Assembly: GCA_029582155.1 (NCBI GenBank)
Contig: CM055895.1
Location: 7,374,544 to 7,438,543 of the forward strand
Direction: 5' to 3'
DNA length: 64,000 nucleotides
DNA from: Panopea generosa
Lineage: Eukaryota > Mollusca > Bivalvia > Adapedonta > Hiatellidae
Shown piece by piece: positions 27,706 through 39,261 of the stretch. The notes under the pieces were generated by a model. That model made no database searches, was not told where the DNA came from, and saw nothing but the letters and a program-made list of their open reading frames with translations. Each line of letters starts with the position of its first letter. The stretch's first letter is position 1. Position numbers and translations under genes: made by a program.

Positions 27706-28769
27706 CAGCGTACATATAGAGTTGACTCCGAAACAAACCACTCTCTGGAGAAGGATCGAAGGTAATGCTGCCATTGTTCATGGTGGGGATAATTTTTGGA
27801 AAATGTTTACCTCCTAGATAAAAGGGGACCAAATATTTATATATTTTATATTTTGCTATAATATATGATTACTATATGTACATATAAATGGTGAATATCA
27901 TTTTAGTGTAGAAAAATACTCTGTTTGATCAAACTTATATCTGATGTCTCATTTGATCTCATAATATTTAAATAGGGGTGGCTTGTAGCACTTCTTGATG
28001 CCTGCTTATATGAAACATTATTAAAATCGGTAAAAAAAACATCCCATTATTATTAATAAATAAAGTCTGAATAGCTTATTATATCAAATCTATCAAAAAT
28101 TGATATTTAAACTTGAGTGGTAAACTGAAAATCGAGTGTGATTGTTTATGTAGAATGACAAGAGGCAAATTGTAAAAAGTTCTGAAGCATGTACATGGAT
28201 AATAATTCTGCATAAAACATTTCTGTCTTGTATTCTGTCTGAAACTAGATACCGTTTCATGTATGTAACTTTCCTGTAACATGGAAGTCCTTCCAATATG
28301 AAATTAAAACAACATTTAAATGTGGAACCCATGATCTCCTGTTAGAGCATAGAACCCGGGATTGGAGGGTCATGTGTAGGTCTCTCTTCAATGTGTTCCG
28401 CCATTGCGCAAGACTTTATTCACAAAAGGTTGGTACAGATTCTGATCAGAAATACATCAAGCAAGGTTTGTGTAAGTTGTAAAACTTGTTTTGCAATTAA
28501 TTTTAGATCAATAGTTTTAAATCAGCATCATGTTTTTTTTAAAAATGAAATAAAACCTGTTTATATATACTGTCATTGTATAAATTTACTAAATTTTATG
28601 CCAGCTGTCCCGGGTTCACTAAACATCTTAACTTGCTTTACAAATAAGTTGGCTGTGTTATGACACCAATTATGTATAGTCATTTATTGTGCAGTAAGAT
28701 CAAGTAACCATCTAGAGAAAGTGAGATTTTCTAGTTGAGGAAAATCTCATCTTGGGATGTTGAATGAAA
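27706..28769 (+). other. Intergenic sequence without recognised features
   Basis: AT-rich unique sequence with several short open frames in both directions and none recognised. No element is identified. Confidence 0.5.
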
Positions 28770-29465
28770 CCGGTCCCTGTCCAATATAGAGTCATTATTC
28801 ATTGTCCTTCTGTGCAGTAATATTGAACTCCGGTCCCTATTCATTGTTCTTCTGTGCAGTAATATTGAACTCTGGTCCCTGTCCAATATAGAGTCATAAT
28901 TCGTTGTTCTATTGTTCTGTAATATTGAACTCTGGTCCCTGTCCAATATAGACTCAAAATTCGTTGTTCTTCTGTGCAGTAATATTGAACTCCGGTCCCT
29001 GTCCAATATAGAGTCATAATTCCTTGTTCTTTTGTGCAGTAATATTGAACTCGGATTCCTGTCTAATATATATTCAAAATTAGTTTTTCTTCTGTGCAAT
29101 AATATTGAACTCCAGTCCCTGGCCAATATTGAGTCATAATTTGTTGTTCTTCTGTGCTGTAATATTAAACTCTGGTCCCTGTCCAATATAGAGTCGTAAT
29201 TAATTGTTCTTTTGTGCAGTAATATTGAACTCTGGTCCCTGTCCAATATAGAGTCGTAATTCATTGTTCTTTTGTGCAATAATATTGAACTCTGGTCCCT
29301 GGCCAATATTGAGTCATAATTTGTTGTTCTTCTATGCAGTAATATTAAACTCTGGTCCCTGTCCAATATAGAGTCGTAATTCAGTGTTCTTTTGTGCAGT
29401 AATATTGAACTCTGGTCCCTGTCCAATATAGAGTGATAATTCATTGTTCTTCTGTGCAGTAATAT
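28770..29465. repeat. 60 bp minisatellite, about 12 copies, open on the minus strand
   Basis: The unit contains CTGTGCAGTAATATTGAACT, CTGGTCCCTGTCCAATATAG and AGTCATAATTCATTG. Because 60 is a multiple of three, one minus-strand frame (28731-29444) stays open for 237 codons and encodes a 20-residue repeat of type YDSILDRDQSSILLHRRT. The plus strand contains stops in each unit. No start context, flanking exon or known protein supports translation, so it is listed as a repeat. Confidence 0.9.
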
Positions 29466-30362
29466 TTAACTATGAATTCAAAGTTTAAGAAAATCTCCGG
29501 CACAGAGAATATATTCAGTTGCCAACTGAATCATCTATTTCAAACTTGTGTAAAATTTGTGTAAAATTTGATTGTTGTGTAAAAGATTTATAGTTTAAAT
29601 ACTCAACACTTTAATTGTTACGTTATTAAGTTTTTTGACTTAAAGTCGGCAAAAGTCAGAAGAGTCGAAACCGCCTTGTGTGTGAATCGACAAGTGTAGT
29701 TGTGATAGATTTGTAATAGTTACAGCAAATTGGTTAATCTGTTTTAATAGATGTTTCAAACTTTGTGAGTCTTATTATAAATAAAAACTTTTCTTAATTC
29801 TTAATCAGTTTTCATGTTTGCTTTTTTGACACAAATATCAGAGGCGATCAAGATTAGTCTGTAGGGTATAACATGCATATTTGATAACTTCTTGATGAAA
29901 CAGACGGACAGATAGAAATTTCCCAGATTTTCTAAAAAAAATGAAATCCAATCTAAACAATTTTTTGTAACATTTCACCAAGTAATTGTAACAGTTAACA
30001 GACAAACAGTGCCTGGAAATCACTTTCTAACTTTCATTATTTGTTTGTAAGCTTTGAAAAGTTATGGCTTTAGGCTGAGGCAGCTAGACATACAGATCAT
30101 GATGATCAATCAATAGCTGTAACTGTTTGTTCTCTCTCACGATATTATCTATATCTGGCAAAAATCTCAATATTTTATCATAGCTATCTCTATATGTCCT
30201 TTAACTACAACTATTGCTGTATGTAGTCATGTATTTGTTATGATCATTTATATTTAGTTATTGTTTCAATGCAACATTTAAAATTAAAAATTATTAAACA
30301 AAAACATTGAATCTTAATTTGTATTTGTTTTAATTTTCCAAGAGCGAAATGTATTTTTGTTT
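29466..30362 (+). other. Intergenic sequence without recognised features
   Basis: AT-rich unique sequence between two arrays. Nothing is recognised. Confidence 0.5.
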
Positions 30363-33300
30363 ATTAACAAATGAATATATTCCTGATGCAGGAAGAATCA
30401 TTAACAAATAAATATATCCCTGATGCAGGAAGAATCATTAACAAATGAATATATCCCTGATGCAGGAAGAATCATTAACAAATGAATGTATCCCTGATGC
30501 AGGAAGAATCATCAACAAATGAATATATCCCTGATGCAGGAAGAATCATCAACAAATGAATATATCCCTGATGCAGGAAGAATCATCAACAAATGAATAT
30601 ATACCTGATGCAGGAAGAATCATTAACAAATGAATATATCCCTGATGCAGGAAGAATCATTAACAAATGAATATATCCCTGATGCAGGAAGAATCATTAA
30701 CAAATGAATATATCCCTGATGCAGGAAGAATCATTAACAAATGAATATATCCCTGATGCAGGAAGAATCATCAACAAATGAATATATCCCTGATGCAGGA
30801 AGAATCATTAACAAATGAATATATCCCTGATGCAGGAAGAATCATTAACAAATGAATATATCCCTGATGCAGGAAGAATCATCAACAAATGAATATATCC
30901 CTGATGCAGGAAGAATCATTAACAAATGAATATATCCCTGATGCAGGAAGAATCATCAACAAATGAATATATCCCTGATGCAGGAAGAATCATCAACAAA
31001 TGAATATATACCTGATGCAGGAAGAATATCAACAAATGAATATATCCCTGATGCAGGAAGAATCATCAACAAATGAATATATCCCAGATACAGAGAGGAT
31101 CATTAACAAATGAATATATTCCTGATGGAAGGGGATCATAAATAAATGAATATATCCCTGATGTAAGGGAGGGTCATTAACAAATAAATATATCCCTGAT
31201 GAAAGGGAGGGCCATTAATAAATTATGTATCTCTAATGCAAGGTAGTATCATTAACAAATGCATATATCACTTATGTAAAGGAGGATCATCAACAAATGA
31301 ATATACTCCTGATGTAAGTGAGGATCATCAACAAATGAATATATCCCTGATGCAGGAAGAATCATCAACAAATGAATATATCCCTGATGCAGGAAGAATC
31401 ATCAACAAATGAATATATCCCAGATACAGAGAGGATCATTAACAAATGAATATATTCCTGATGGAAGGGGATCATAAATAAATGAATATATCCCTGATGT
31501 AAGGGAGGGTCATTAACAAATAAATATATCCCTGATGAAAGGGATGGCCATTAATAAATTATGTATCTCTAATGCAAGGTAGTATCATTAACAAATGCAT
31601 ATATCACTTATGTAAAGGAGGATCATCAACAAATTAATATACTCCTGATGTAAGTGAGGATCATTAACAAATTAATATATCTGATGCAACGGAGGATCGT
31701 TAACAAATGCATATATCCCTGATGTAAAGGATCATAGACAAATTAATATACCCCTGATGTAAGGAAGGATCATTAACAAATTAATATATCTGATGCAAGG
31801 GAGGATCATTAACAAATGAATATATAACTGATGCAAGGGGGGATCATTAACAAATGAATATATCCCTGAAGCAAGGTAGGATCACCAATAAATGTATCAT
31901 AGATGCAAGGGAGCATCATAAACAAATGAATATATCTCTGATGCAAAGGAGGACAATTAACAAATGAATATATCGCTAATGCAAGGGAGGATCATTAACA
32001 AATGAATATATCGCTAATGCAAGGGAGGATCATTAACAAAAGAATATATCGCTAATGCAAGGAAGGATCATTAACAAATGAATATATCGCTAATGCAAGG
32101 GAGGATCATTAACAAATTATTATATATCTGATGCAAGGGAGGATCATTAACAAATCGATATATCCTTAATGCAAGGACAGATCATTAACAAATGAATATA
32201 TCCCTGATGTAAGGGAGGATCAATAACAAATTAATATATATCCGATGCAAGGGAGAATCATTAACAAGCTGATATATCTCTGATGTAAGGGAGGATCATT
32301 AACAAATTAATATATATCTGATGCAAGGGAGGATCATTAACAACTGAATGTATCCCTGATGTAAGGGAGTATTATTAACAAATTAATATATATCTGATAT
32401 AAGGGAGGATCATTTACAAATTAATATACATGTATATCTGATGCAAGGGAGGATCATTAACAAATGAATATATCCCTGATGCAAGGGCAAATCAGTAACA
32501 AATGAACACATCCCTGAAGCAAGGTAGGATCACCAATGAATTAATTTATCTCTGATGTAAGGGAGGATCATATACAAATTAATATATATCTGATAAAAGG
32601 GACGATCATTAACAAATGAATATATCCCTGATGCAAGGGAGGATCATTAACAGATGAAGATATCTCTGATGTAAGGAAGGATCATTTACAAATTAATAAA
32701 TATCTGATGCAAGTGAGGATCATTAACAAATGAATATATCCCTGATGTAAGGGAGGTCATTAACAAATTAATATATCTCTTAGGCAAGGGGGGATCATTC
32801 ACAAATTAATATACCCCTGATGTAAGTGAGGATCATTAACAAATTAATATATCTCTGATGTAAGGGAAGATCATTAACAAATTAATATATCTCTGATGTA
32901 AGGGAGGATCATTAACAAATTAATATATCTGATGTAAGGGAAGATCATTAACAAATTAATATGTCTGATGCAAAGAAGGATCATTAACAAATGCATATAT
33001 CCCTTTTGTAAAGGAGGATCATTAACAAATTAATATTCCCATAATGTAAGGGAGGATCATTAACAAATGAATATATCACTGAAACAAGGGATGATCATTA
33101 ACAAATTAAAATATCTCTGATGTAAGGGAGGATTATTCACTAATTAATATATATCTGATACAAGGGAGGATCATTTACAAATTAATATATCCCTGATGCA
33201 AGGGAGGATCATTAAAAAATGAATACATCCCTGATACAAAGAATGATCATTAACAGATTAAAATATCTCTGATGTATGGGAGGATCATTTACAAATTAAT

Positions 33301-34170
33301 AAATATCTGATGCAAGGGAGGATCATTGACAAATGAATATATCTCTGATGTAAGGACAGATAATTAACAAATTAATGTATCCCTAATGCAAGGAAGGATC
33401 ATTAACAAATGGATATATATCTGATGTAAGGGACCATCATTAACAAATGAATATATCTCTGGTGCAAGGGCAGATCGTTAACAAATTAATATATCCCTGA
33501 TGCAAGGGAAGATCATTAACAAATTAATATATCTCTGATGTAAGGGAGGATCATTAACAAATTGATATATATCTGATGCAAGGAAGGATCATTAACAAAT
33601 TAATATATATCTGATACAAGGGAGGATCATTAACATATTGATATATATCTGATGCAAGGGAGGATCATTAACAAATGAGTATATCCCTGATACAAGGGAA
33701 GGATCATTAACTAATTAATATATCTCTGATGTAAGGGAGGATCATTAAAAATAAATATATCTCTGATCTAAGGGAAGATCATTTACAAATTAATGTATAT
33801 CAGATTCAAGGGAGGATCATGGACAAATTAATATATCTCTGATGTAAGGGCAAATAATTAACAAATTAATGTATCCCTGATGCAAGGAAGGAACATAAAC
33901 AAATGAATATATCCCTGATGTAAATGAGGATCATTAACAAATGAATATATCCCTGATACAAGGGAGGATAATAAACAATTGAATATATCCTTGTTGCAAG
34001 GGAGGATCATTAACAGATTAATATATCCTTGATACAAGTGAGGATCATTAACCAATTAATATATCCCTGATGCAAGGGAGGATCACTAACAGATTAACAT
34101 ATCCTTAAAACAAGGGAGAATCATTCACAAATTAATATATTCCTGATGCAAGGGAAGATCAATGAACAGG
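30363..34170 (+). repeat. 37-38 bp minisatellite, about 100 copies (left part of a compound array)
   Basis: The starting unit is AACAAATGAATATATCCCTG, ATGCAGGAAGAATCATT. Copies from 30363 to about 31070 are nearly identical. Further right the unit drifts to GATGCAAGGGAGGATCATTA, ACAAATTAATATATCTCT forms with many variants. A block of about 250 bp at 31073-31325 is repeated at 31411-31660, showing a segmental duplication. It runs without a break into the 55 bp array. Confidence 0.95.
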
Positions 34171-35490
34171 CTTGTTTGTTCTGGTTGCAAATAAGAATAA
34201 ATTGCACCCTGAAGATTCAAGGAAGGGTACTGTTTACCCGTCAATATTACCTTACTTGTGTGGTCTGGTTGCAAGGAAAATTAAGTTGTATCCACATTGT
34301 ATTAACATGCTTGTCTGGTCAGGTTGCAAGGATGAGCATTATGTACCCTCATTGTATAACAATGTTTGTATGGCCTGGTTATAAGGTAAAGTAAGTTGAA
34401 TATGCATTGTATTACCATGCTTGTATGGTCTGGTTGTTAAGAAAGACAAGTTGCAAACCCATTGTATTATCATGTTTATGTGGCCTGGTTGTTAGGAAAG
34501 GGAGGTTGTACACTCATTGTATTACCATGCATGTATGTTCTGATTACAAAGAAAGACAAGTTGAACACCCATTGTGTTATCATGTTTATGTGGTCTGGTT
34601 GTTAGGAAAGGGAGGTTGTACACTCAGTGTATTACCATGCATGTATGTTCTGATTACAAAGAAAGACAAGTTGAACACCCATTGTGTTATCATGTTTATG
34701 TGGTCTGGTTGCAAGGAAGAGTAAGTTGTACACCCATTCTATTATCATGTTTGAATGGTCTAGTTGCAAGGAAGAGTAAGTTGTACACCCATTCTATTAT
34801 CATGTTTGAATGGTCTAGTTGCAAGGAAGAGTAAGTTGTACACCCATTGTAGTACCATGCATGTGTGATTTGTTGCAAGGATGAGTAAGTTGTACATCCC
34901 ATTGTGTTTCAATACTTGTATGGTATGGTTGCAAGGAAATACAAGTTATACACCCATTTTCTTATTATGTTTGTTTGGCCTGGTTGCAAGGAAAGGTAGG
35001 CTGTACACACATTGTATTGCAATGCTTGTATGGTCTGGCTGCAAGAAAATACAAGTTATACACCCATTTTCTTATTATGTTTGTTTGGCCTGGTTGCATG
35101 GAAAGGTAGGCTGTACACCCATTGTATTTCAATACTTGTATGGTATGGTTGCAAGGAAAGACAAGTTATACACCCTTTTTCTTATTATGTTTGTTTGACC
35201 TGGTTGCAAGGAAATGTAGATTGTACACCCATTGTATTGCAATGCTTGTATGGTCTGGTTGCAAGAAAATACAAGTTATACACCCATTTTCTTATTATGT
35301 TTGTTTGACCTGGTTGCAAGGAAAGGTAGGTTGTACACCCATTGTATTGCAATGCTTGTATGGTCTGGTTGCAAAAAAATACAAGTTATACACCCATTTT
35401 CTTATTATGTTTGTGTGACCTGGTTGCACAGAAAGGTAGGTTGTACACCCATTGTATTATTATACTTGTATATTCTTGGTGTAAGGGCAG
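34171..35490 (+). repeat. 55 bp minisatellite, often paired as 110 bp (middle of compound array)
   Basis: Units contain GGTTGCAAGGAAAG, AAGTTGTACACCCATTGTAT and ATGCTTGTATGGTCTGG. From about 34880 two alternating versions (ACAAGTTATACACCCATTTT and GTAGGTTGTACACCCATTGT) make a 110 bp dimer, and the open frames follow it. The TTGCAAGG core is shared with the 37 bp unit on the left and the 54 bp unit on the right. Confidence 0.93.
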
Positions 35491-37619
35491 ATAAGTTAAA
35501 CTGTTTTGATGTATCATTTGTACTCTTTTGTGATACCATGCTTGTATATTCCGGATGCAAGGATGTGTCGTTTGTACTCTTTTGTAATACCATGCTTGTA
35601 TGTTCCGGATGCAAAGATGTATCATTTGTACTCTTTTGTAATACCATGCTTGTATGTTCCGGATGCATGGGTGTGTCAGTTGTACTCTTTTATAATACCA
35701 TGCTTGTATGTTCTGGATGCAATGGTGTGTCATTTGTACTCTTTTGTAATACCATGCTTGTATGTTCCGGATGCAAGGATGTATCATTTGTACTCTTTTG
35801 TAAAACCATGCTTGTATGTTCCGGATGCATGGATGTATCATTTGTACTCTTTTGTAATACCATGCTTCTATGTTCCGGATGCATGGATGTGTCGTTTGTA
35901 CTCTTTTGTAATACCATGCTTGTATATTCCGGATGCACGTATTTATCATTTGTACTCATTTGTAATACCACACTGCTAGTATGTTCCGGATGTAAGGATG
36001 TATCATTTGTACTCTTTTGTAATACCATACTTGTATGTTCCGGATGCAAGGATGTATCATTTGTACTCTTTTGTAATACCATGCTTGTATGTTCCGGATG
36101 CAAGGATGTGTCATTTGTACTCTTTTGTAAAACCATGCTTGTATGTTCCGGATGCAAAGATGTATCATTTGTTCTCTTTTGTAATACCATGCTTGTATGT
36201 TCCGGTTGCATCGGTGTGTCATATGTACTCTTTTGTAATACCATGCTTGTGTGTTCTGGATGCATGGATGTGTCATTTGTACTCTTTTGTAATACCATGC
36301 TTGTATGTTTTGGATGCGTGGATGTGTCATTTGTACTATTTTGTAATACCATGCTTGTATAATCCATATGCATGGATGTGTCAGTTGTACTCTTTTGTAA
36401 TACCATGCTTGTATGTTCCGGATGCATGGATGTGTCGTTTGTACTCTTTTGTAATACCATGCTTGTATGTTCTGGATGCATGGATGTGTCATTTGTACTC
36501 TTTTGTAATACCATACTTGTATGTTCCGGATGCAAAGATGTATCATTTGTACTCTTTTGTAATACCATGCTTGTATGTTCCGGATGCATCGGTGTGTCAT
36601 TTGTAACTTTTTGTAATACCACACTGCTTGTATGTTCTGGATGCATGGATGTGTCAGTTGTACTCTTTTGTAATACCATGCTTGTATGTTCTGGATGCAT
36701 GGATGTGTCATTTGTACTCTTTTATTATACCATGCGTGTATGTTCTGGATGCATGGATGTGTCAGTTGTACTCTTTTGTAATACCATGCTTGTATGTTCC
36801 GGATGCATGGATGTGTCAGTTGTACTCTTTTGTAATACCATGCTTGTATGTTCTGGATGCATGGATGTGAAATTTGTACTCTTTTGTAATACCATGCTTG
36901 TATGTTCCGGATGCATGGACGTGTCATTTGTACTCTTTTGTAATACCATGCTTGTATGTTCCGGATGCATGGATGTGTCATTTGTACTCTTTTGTAATAC
37001 CATACTTGTATGTTCCGGATGCATGGACGTTTCAGTTGTACTCTTTTGTAATACCATGCTTGTATGTTCTGGATGCATGGACGTGTCAGTTGTACTTTTT
37101 TGTAATACCATGCTTGTATGTTCCGGATGCATGGACGTGTCATTTGTACTCTTTTGTAATACCATGCTTGTATGTTCCGGATGCATGGATGTGTCAGTTG
37201 TACTCTTTTGTAATACCATGCTTGTATGTTCCGGATGCAAGGATGTGTCGTTTGTACTCTTTTGTAATACCATGCTTGTATGTTCCGGATGCATGGATGT
37301 GTCAGTTGTACTCTTTTGTAATACCATGCTTGTATGTTCCGGATGCATGGATGTGTCAGTTGTACTCTTTTGTAATACCATGCTTGTATGTTCCGAATGC
37401 AAGGATGTGTCATTTGTACTCTTTTGTAATACCATGCGTGTATATTCCGGATGCATGGATGTGTCAGTTGTACTCTTTTGTAATACCATGCTTGTATGTT
37501 CCGGATGCAAGGATGTGTCAGTTGTACTCTTTTGTAATACCATGCTTGTATGTTCCCGGATGCATGGATGTGTCAGTTGTACTCTTTTGTAATACTTTGC
37601 TTGTATGTTCTGGATACAA
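35491..37619 (+). repeat. 54 bp minisatellite, about 39 copies, open in several frames on both strands
   Basis: The unit is TGTATGTTCCGGATGCATGG, ATGTGTCAGTTGTACTCTTT and TGTAATACCATGCT. As 54 is a multiple of three and the unit lacks stops in several frames, four frames run open for 187 to 485 codons (for example 35232-36362 and 36372-37592 plus, 35956-37413 minus). The conceptual products are 18-residue repeats such as CMDVSFVLFCNTMLVCSG. Being open on both strands at once argues that this follows from the repeat, not from selection on a protein. Confidence 0.95.
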
Positions 37620-38298
37620 TGAGAGTAAAATTAGTAGGCCGCTTGGTAGTTGGTAGTTGGGGATTCGAATAACCAACTACCGACCAGTTGCCAGTTATGG
37701 ATCCGGATTCGTTATTATAATCACTATTTAATTTACACATTTCTCTCGTGTTTATATGTTTAAAATATAACCAATAGAAAACGGATGTGTACAAATATAG
37801 AATCTGAATATCCAACTAGCAGCTGGTTGGTAGTTGGCGATTTGCGGCGAATCCCAAACTGGAAATTTTGAATCGCCTCCTGATGGACATACTAATGGTA
37901 ATGAAAGAACAGCGCGATTATGGTGTTTATTTATTGTTATAAACTGTTTTTCAATAGAACTGTTTTTATTTAAAACATAAATTTCGTTTGAAAAAAACAA
38001 CAACGGAATCTTAATCAGTCACCTTGTTTGTAGTTGGCGATTCGAGGATAATCCCCAACTGAAGGAATAACACGGGATGGTGTTTTTTTTATTGTTATAA
38101 ATTTGTTTTATTAACAAATATCGATCCCCAAATGGCAACTGGCTGGTAGTCAATATACCGAATATACTCACCAGACGGCGATTCAAAACGTCCAATACGG
38201 GAATCGCTGCAAAGCCAGTTGTCAGTTGGAGATTCACATTTTTTTAAAAATCGCTGATTTAATATTTAAACTAATCAATTTAATAAAAAAAACTGTTT

Positions 38299-38359
<61 letters not shown>

Positions 38360-38708
38360 ACATATATATATATATATACCTAGTATACTCACCAGACGGC
38401 GATTCAAAACGTCCAGTTTGGGATTCGTCGCGAATCACTAACTACCAACAAGTTGCTAGTTGGGGGTTCAGACGTTTTTTTAATTGCTGTTTTACTATTT
38501 AAATAAATTCGCCGCAAATTGCCATCAACTAACCAGCTGCCAGTTTGGGATTCCGATTTTATAACAATATACATACGTTTTCTATCGATAAAATATTTAA
38601 ACATATAAATACGAATAAAATATGTAAATTAAATAGTGATTATAATATCGAATTCGAACCCCTACTACCAACTACCAACTGCCAACAACCTACTAACTTT
38701 ACACTCAC
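37620..38708. mobile_element. Mutator-like foldback DNA transposon inserted in the 54 bp array
   Basis: The left arm (37620-37853) and the right arm (38507-38707) are inverted repeats of about 200-230 bp, starting TGAGAGTAAAATTAGTAGG and, on the minus strand, TGAGTGTAAAGTTAGTAGG. Both arms contain GGTAGTTGG subrepeats and TTATAATCACTATTTAATTT. The flanks CTGGATACAA (37610) and CTGGATGAAA (38709) are an imperfect 9-10 bp target duplication, a length typical of Mutator-like elements. The interior has further GTTGG subrepeats, a duplicated ACTCACCAGACGGCGATTC (near 38168 and 38387) and a (CA)n tract. No transposase is present. Confidence 0.85.
38303..38362. repeat. (CA)n microsatellite followed by (TA)n
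   Basis: About 28 CA units with one interruption, then a short TATATA tract, inside the foldback element. Confidence 0.95.
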
Positions 38709-38760
38709 CTGGATGAAAGGTTCAGTTGTACCCTTTTGTATTTTCATACTCATTTGTTTA
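38709..38760 (+). repeat. Remnant of the 54 bp array right of the transposon
   Basis: CTGGATGAAAGGTTCAGTTG then TACCCTTTTGTATTTTCATA aligns with one 54 bp unit, showing that the transposon inserted inside the array. Confidence 0.75.
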
Positions 38761-39261
38761 ACTGCTATAAAGATTGCTGGGAATGTTACACTTGGACTTC
38801 AAAAACATCAACAAGAAGACAACAATGATGTACTTAATGGGCGGGTTCCACGTGCACTTGTCCTTAGACTCACGAAAAAGCAGCCCGAGCCTCCTCTGGT
38901 GTTTATCAACATTTTAAAGATTATGACATTCGGATATGACTCTACAAAATTAATGTCAACATAAATAAACAAGAAAAATGCTTCCTCTGCAAAAGAAAAT
39001 TTGAGTGAACGAAAACGTTGTTTATATTGCTACAAGAACAATGCTGTTACTGTTTGATTTTATAGACACGTGGGTTTTAAAGCATTAAACAAACACTCAT
39101 CTGTCTTACTTTTAGTCAGCAGTAATGCCCAAGAATACCCTTATCCTTCTCGAAAATTCCATTTTGCTTAAATAGACTTTCAGAACATATAAATGTGTAT
39201 CTTCTTAAGATGTTGAATACATCACTACATCAACTACAACTCCATGACACTTCTGAGAATA
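38761..39261 (+). other. Intergenic; open frame of unclear meaning
   Basis: The 139-codon plus-strand frame at 38545-38964 starts inside the transposon arm and passes through the array remnant, so it is probably not a gene. Its last part (LQKHQQEDNNDVLNGRVPRA onward) is not repeat-derived and is unrecognised. Confidence 0.4.

Noticed and set aside
35956-37413. A 485-codon minus-strand open frame and similar long frames in the 54 bp array.
   Set aside because: The unit is a multiple of three and lacks stops in several frames on both strands, so the openness needs no coding explanation.
38545-38964. A 139-codon plus-strand frame as a gene.
   Set aside because: It starts inside the arm of the foldback transposon and crosses the satellite remnant; only its last 50-odd codons are non-repeat and they are unrecognised.
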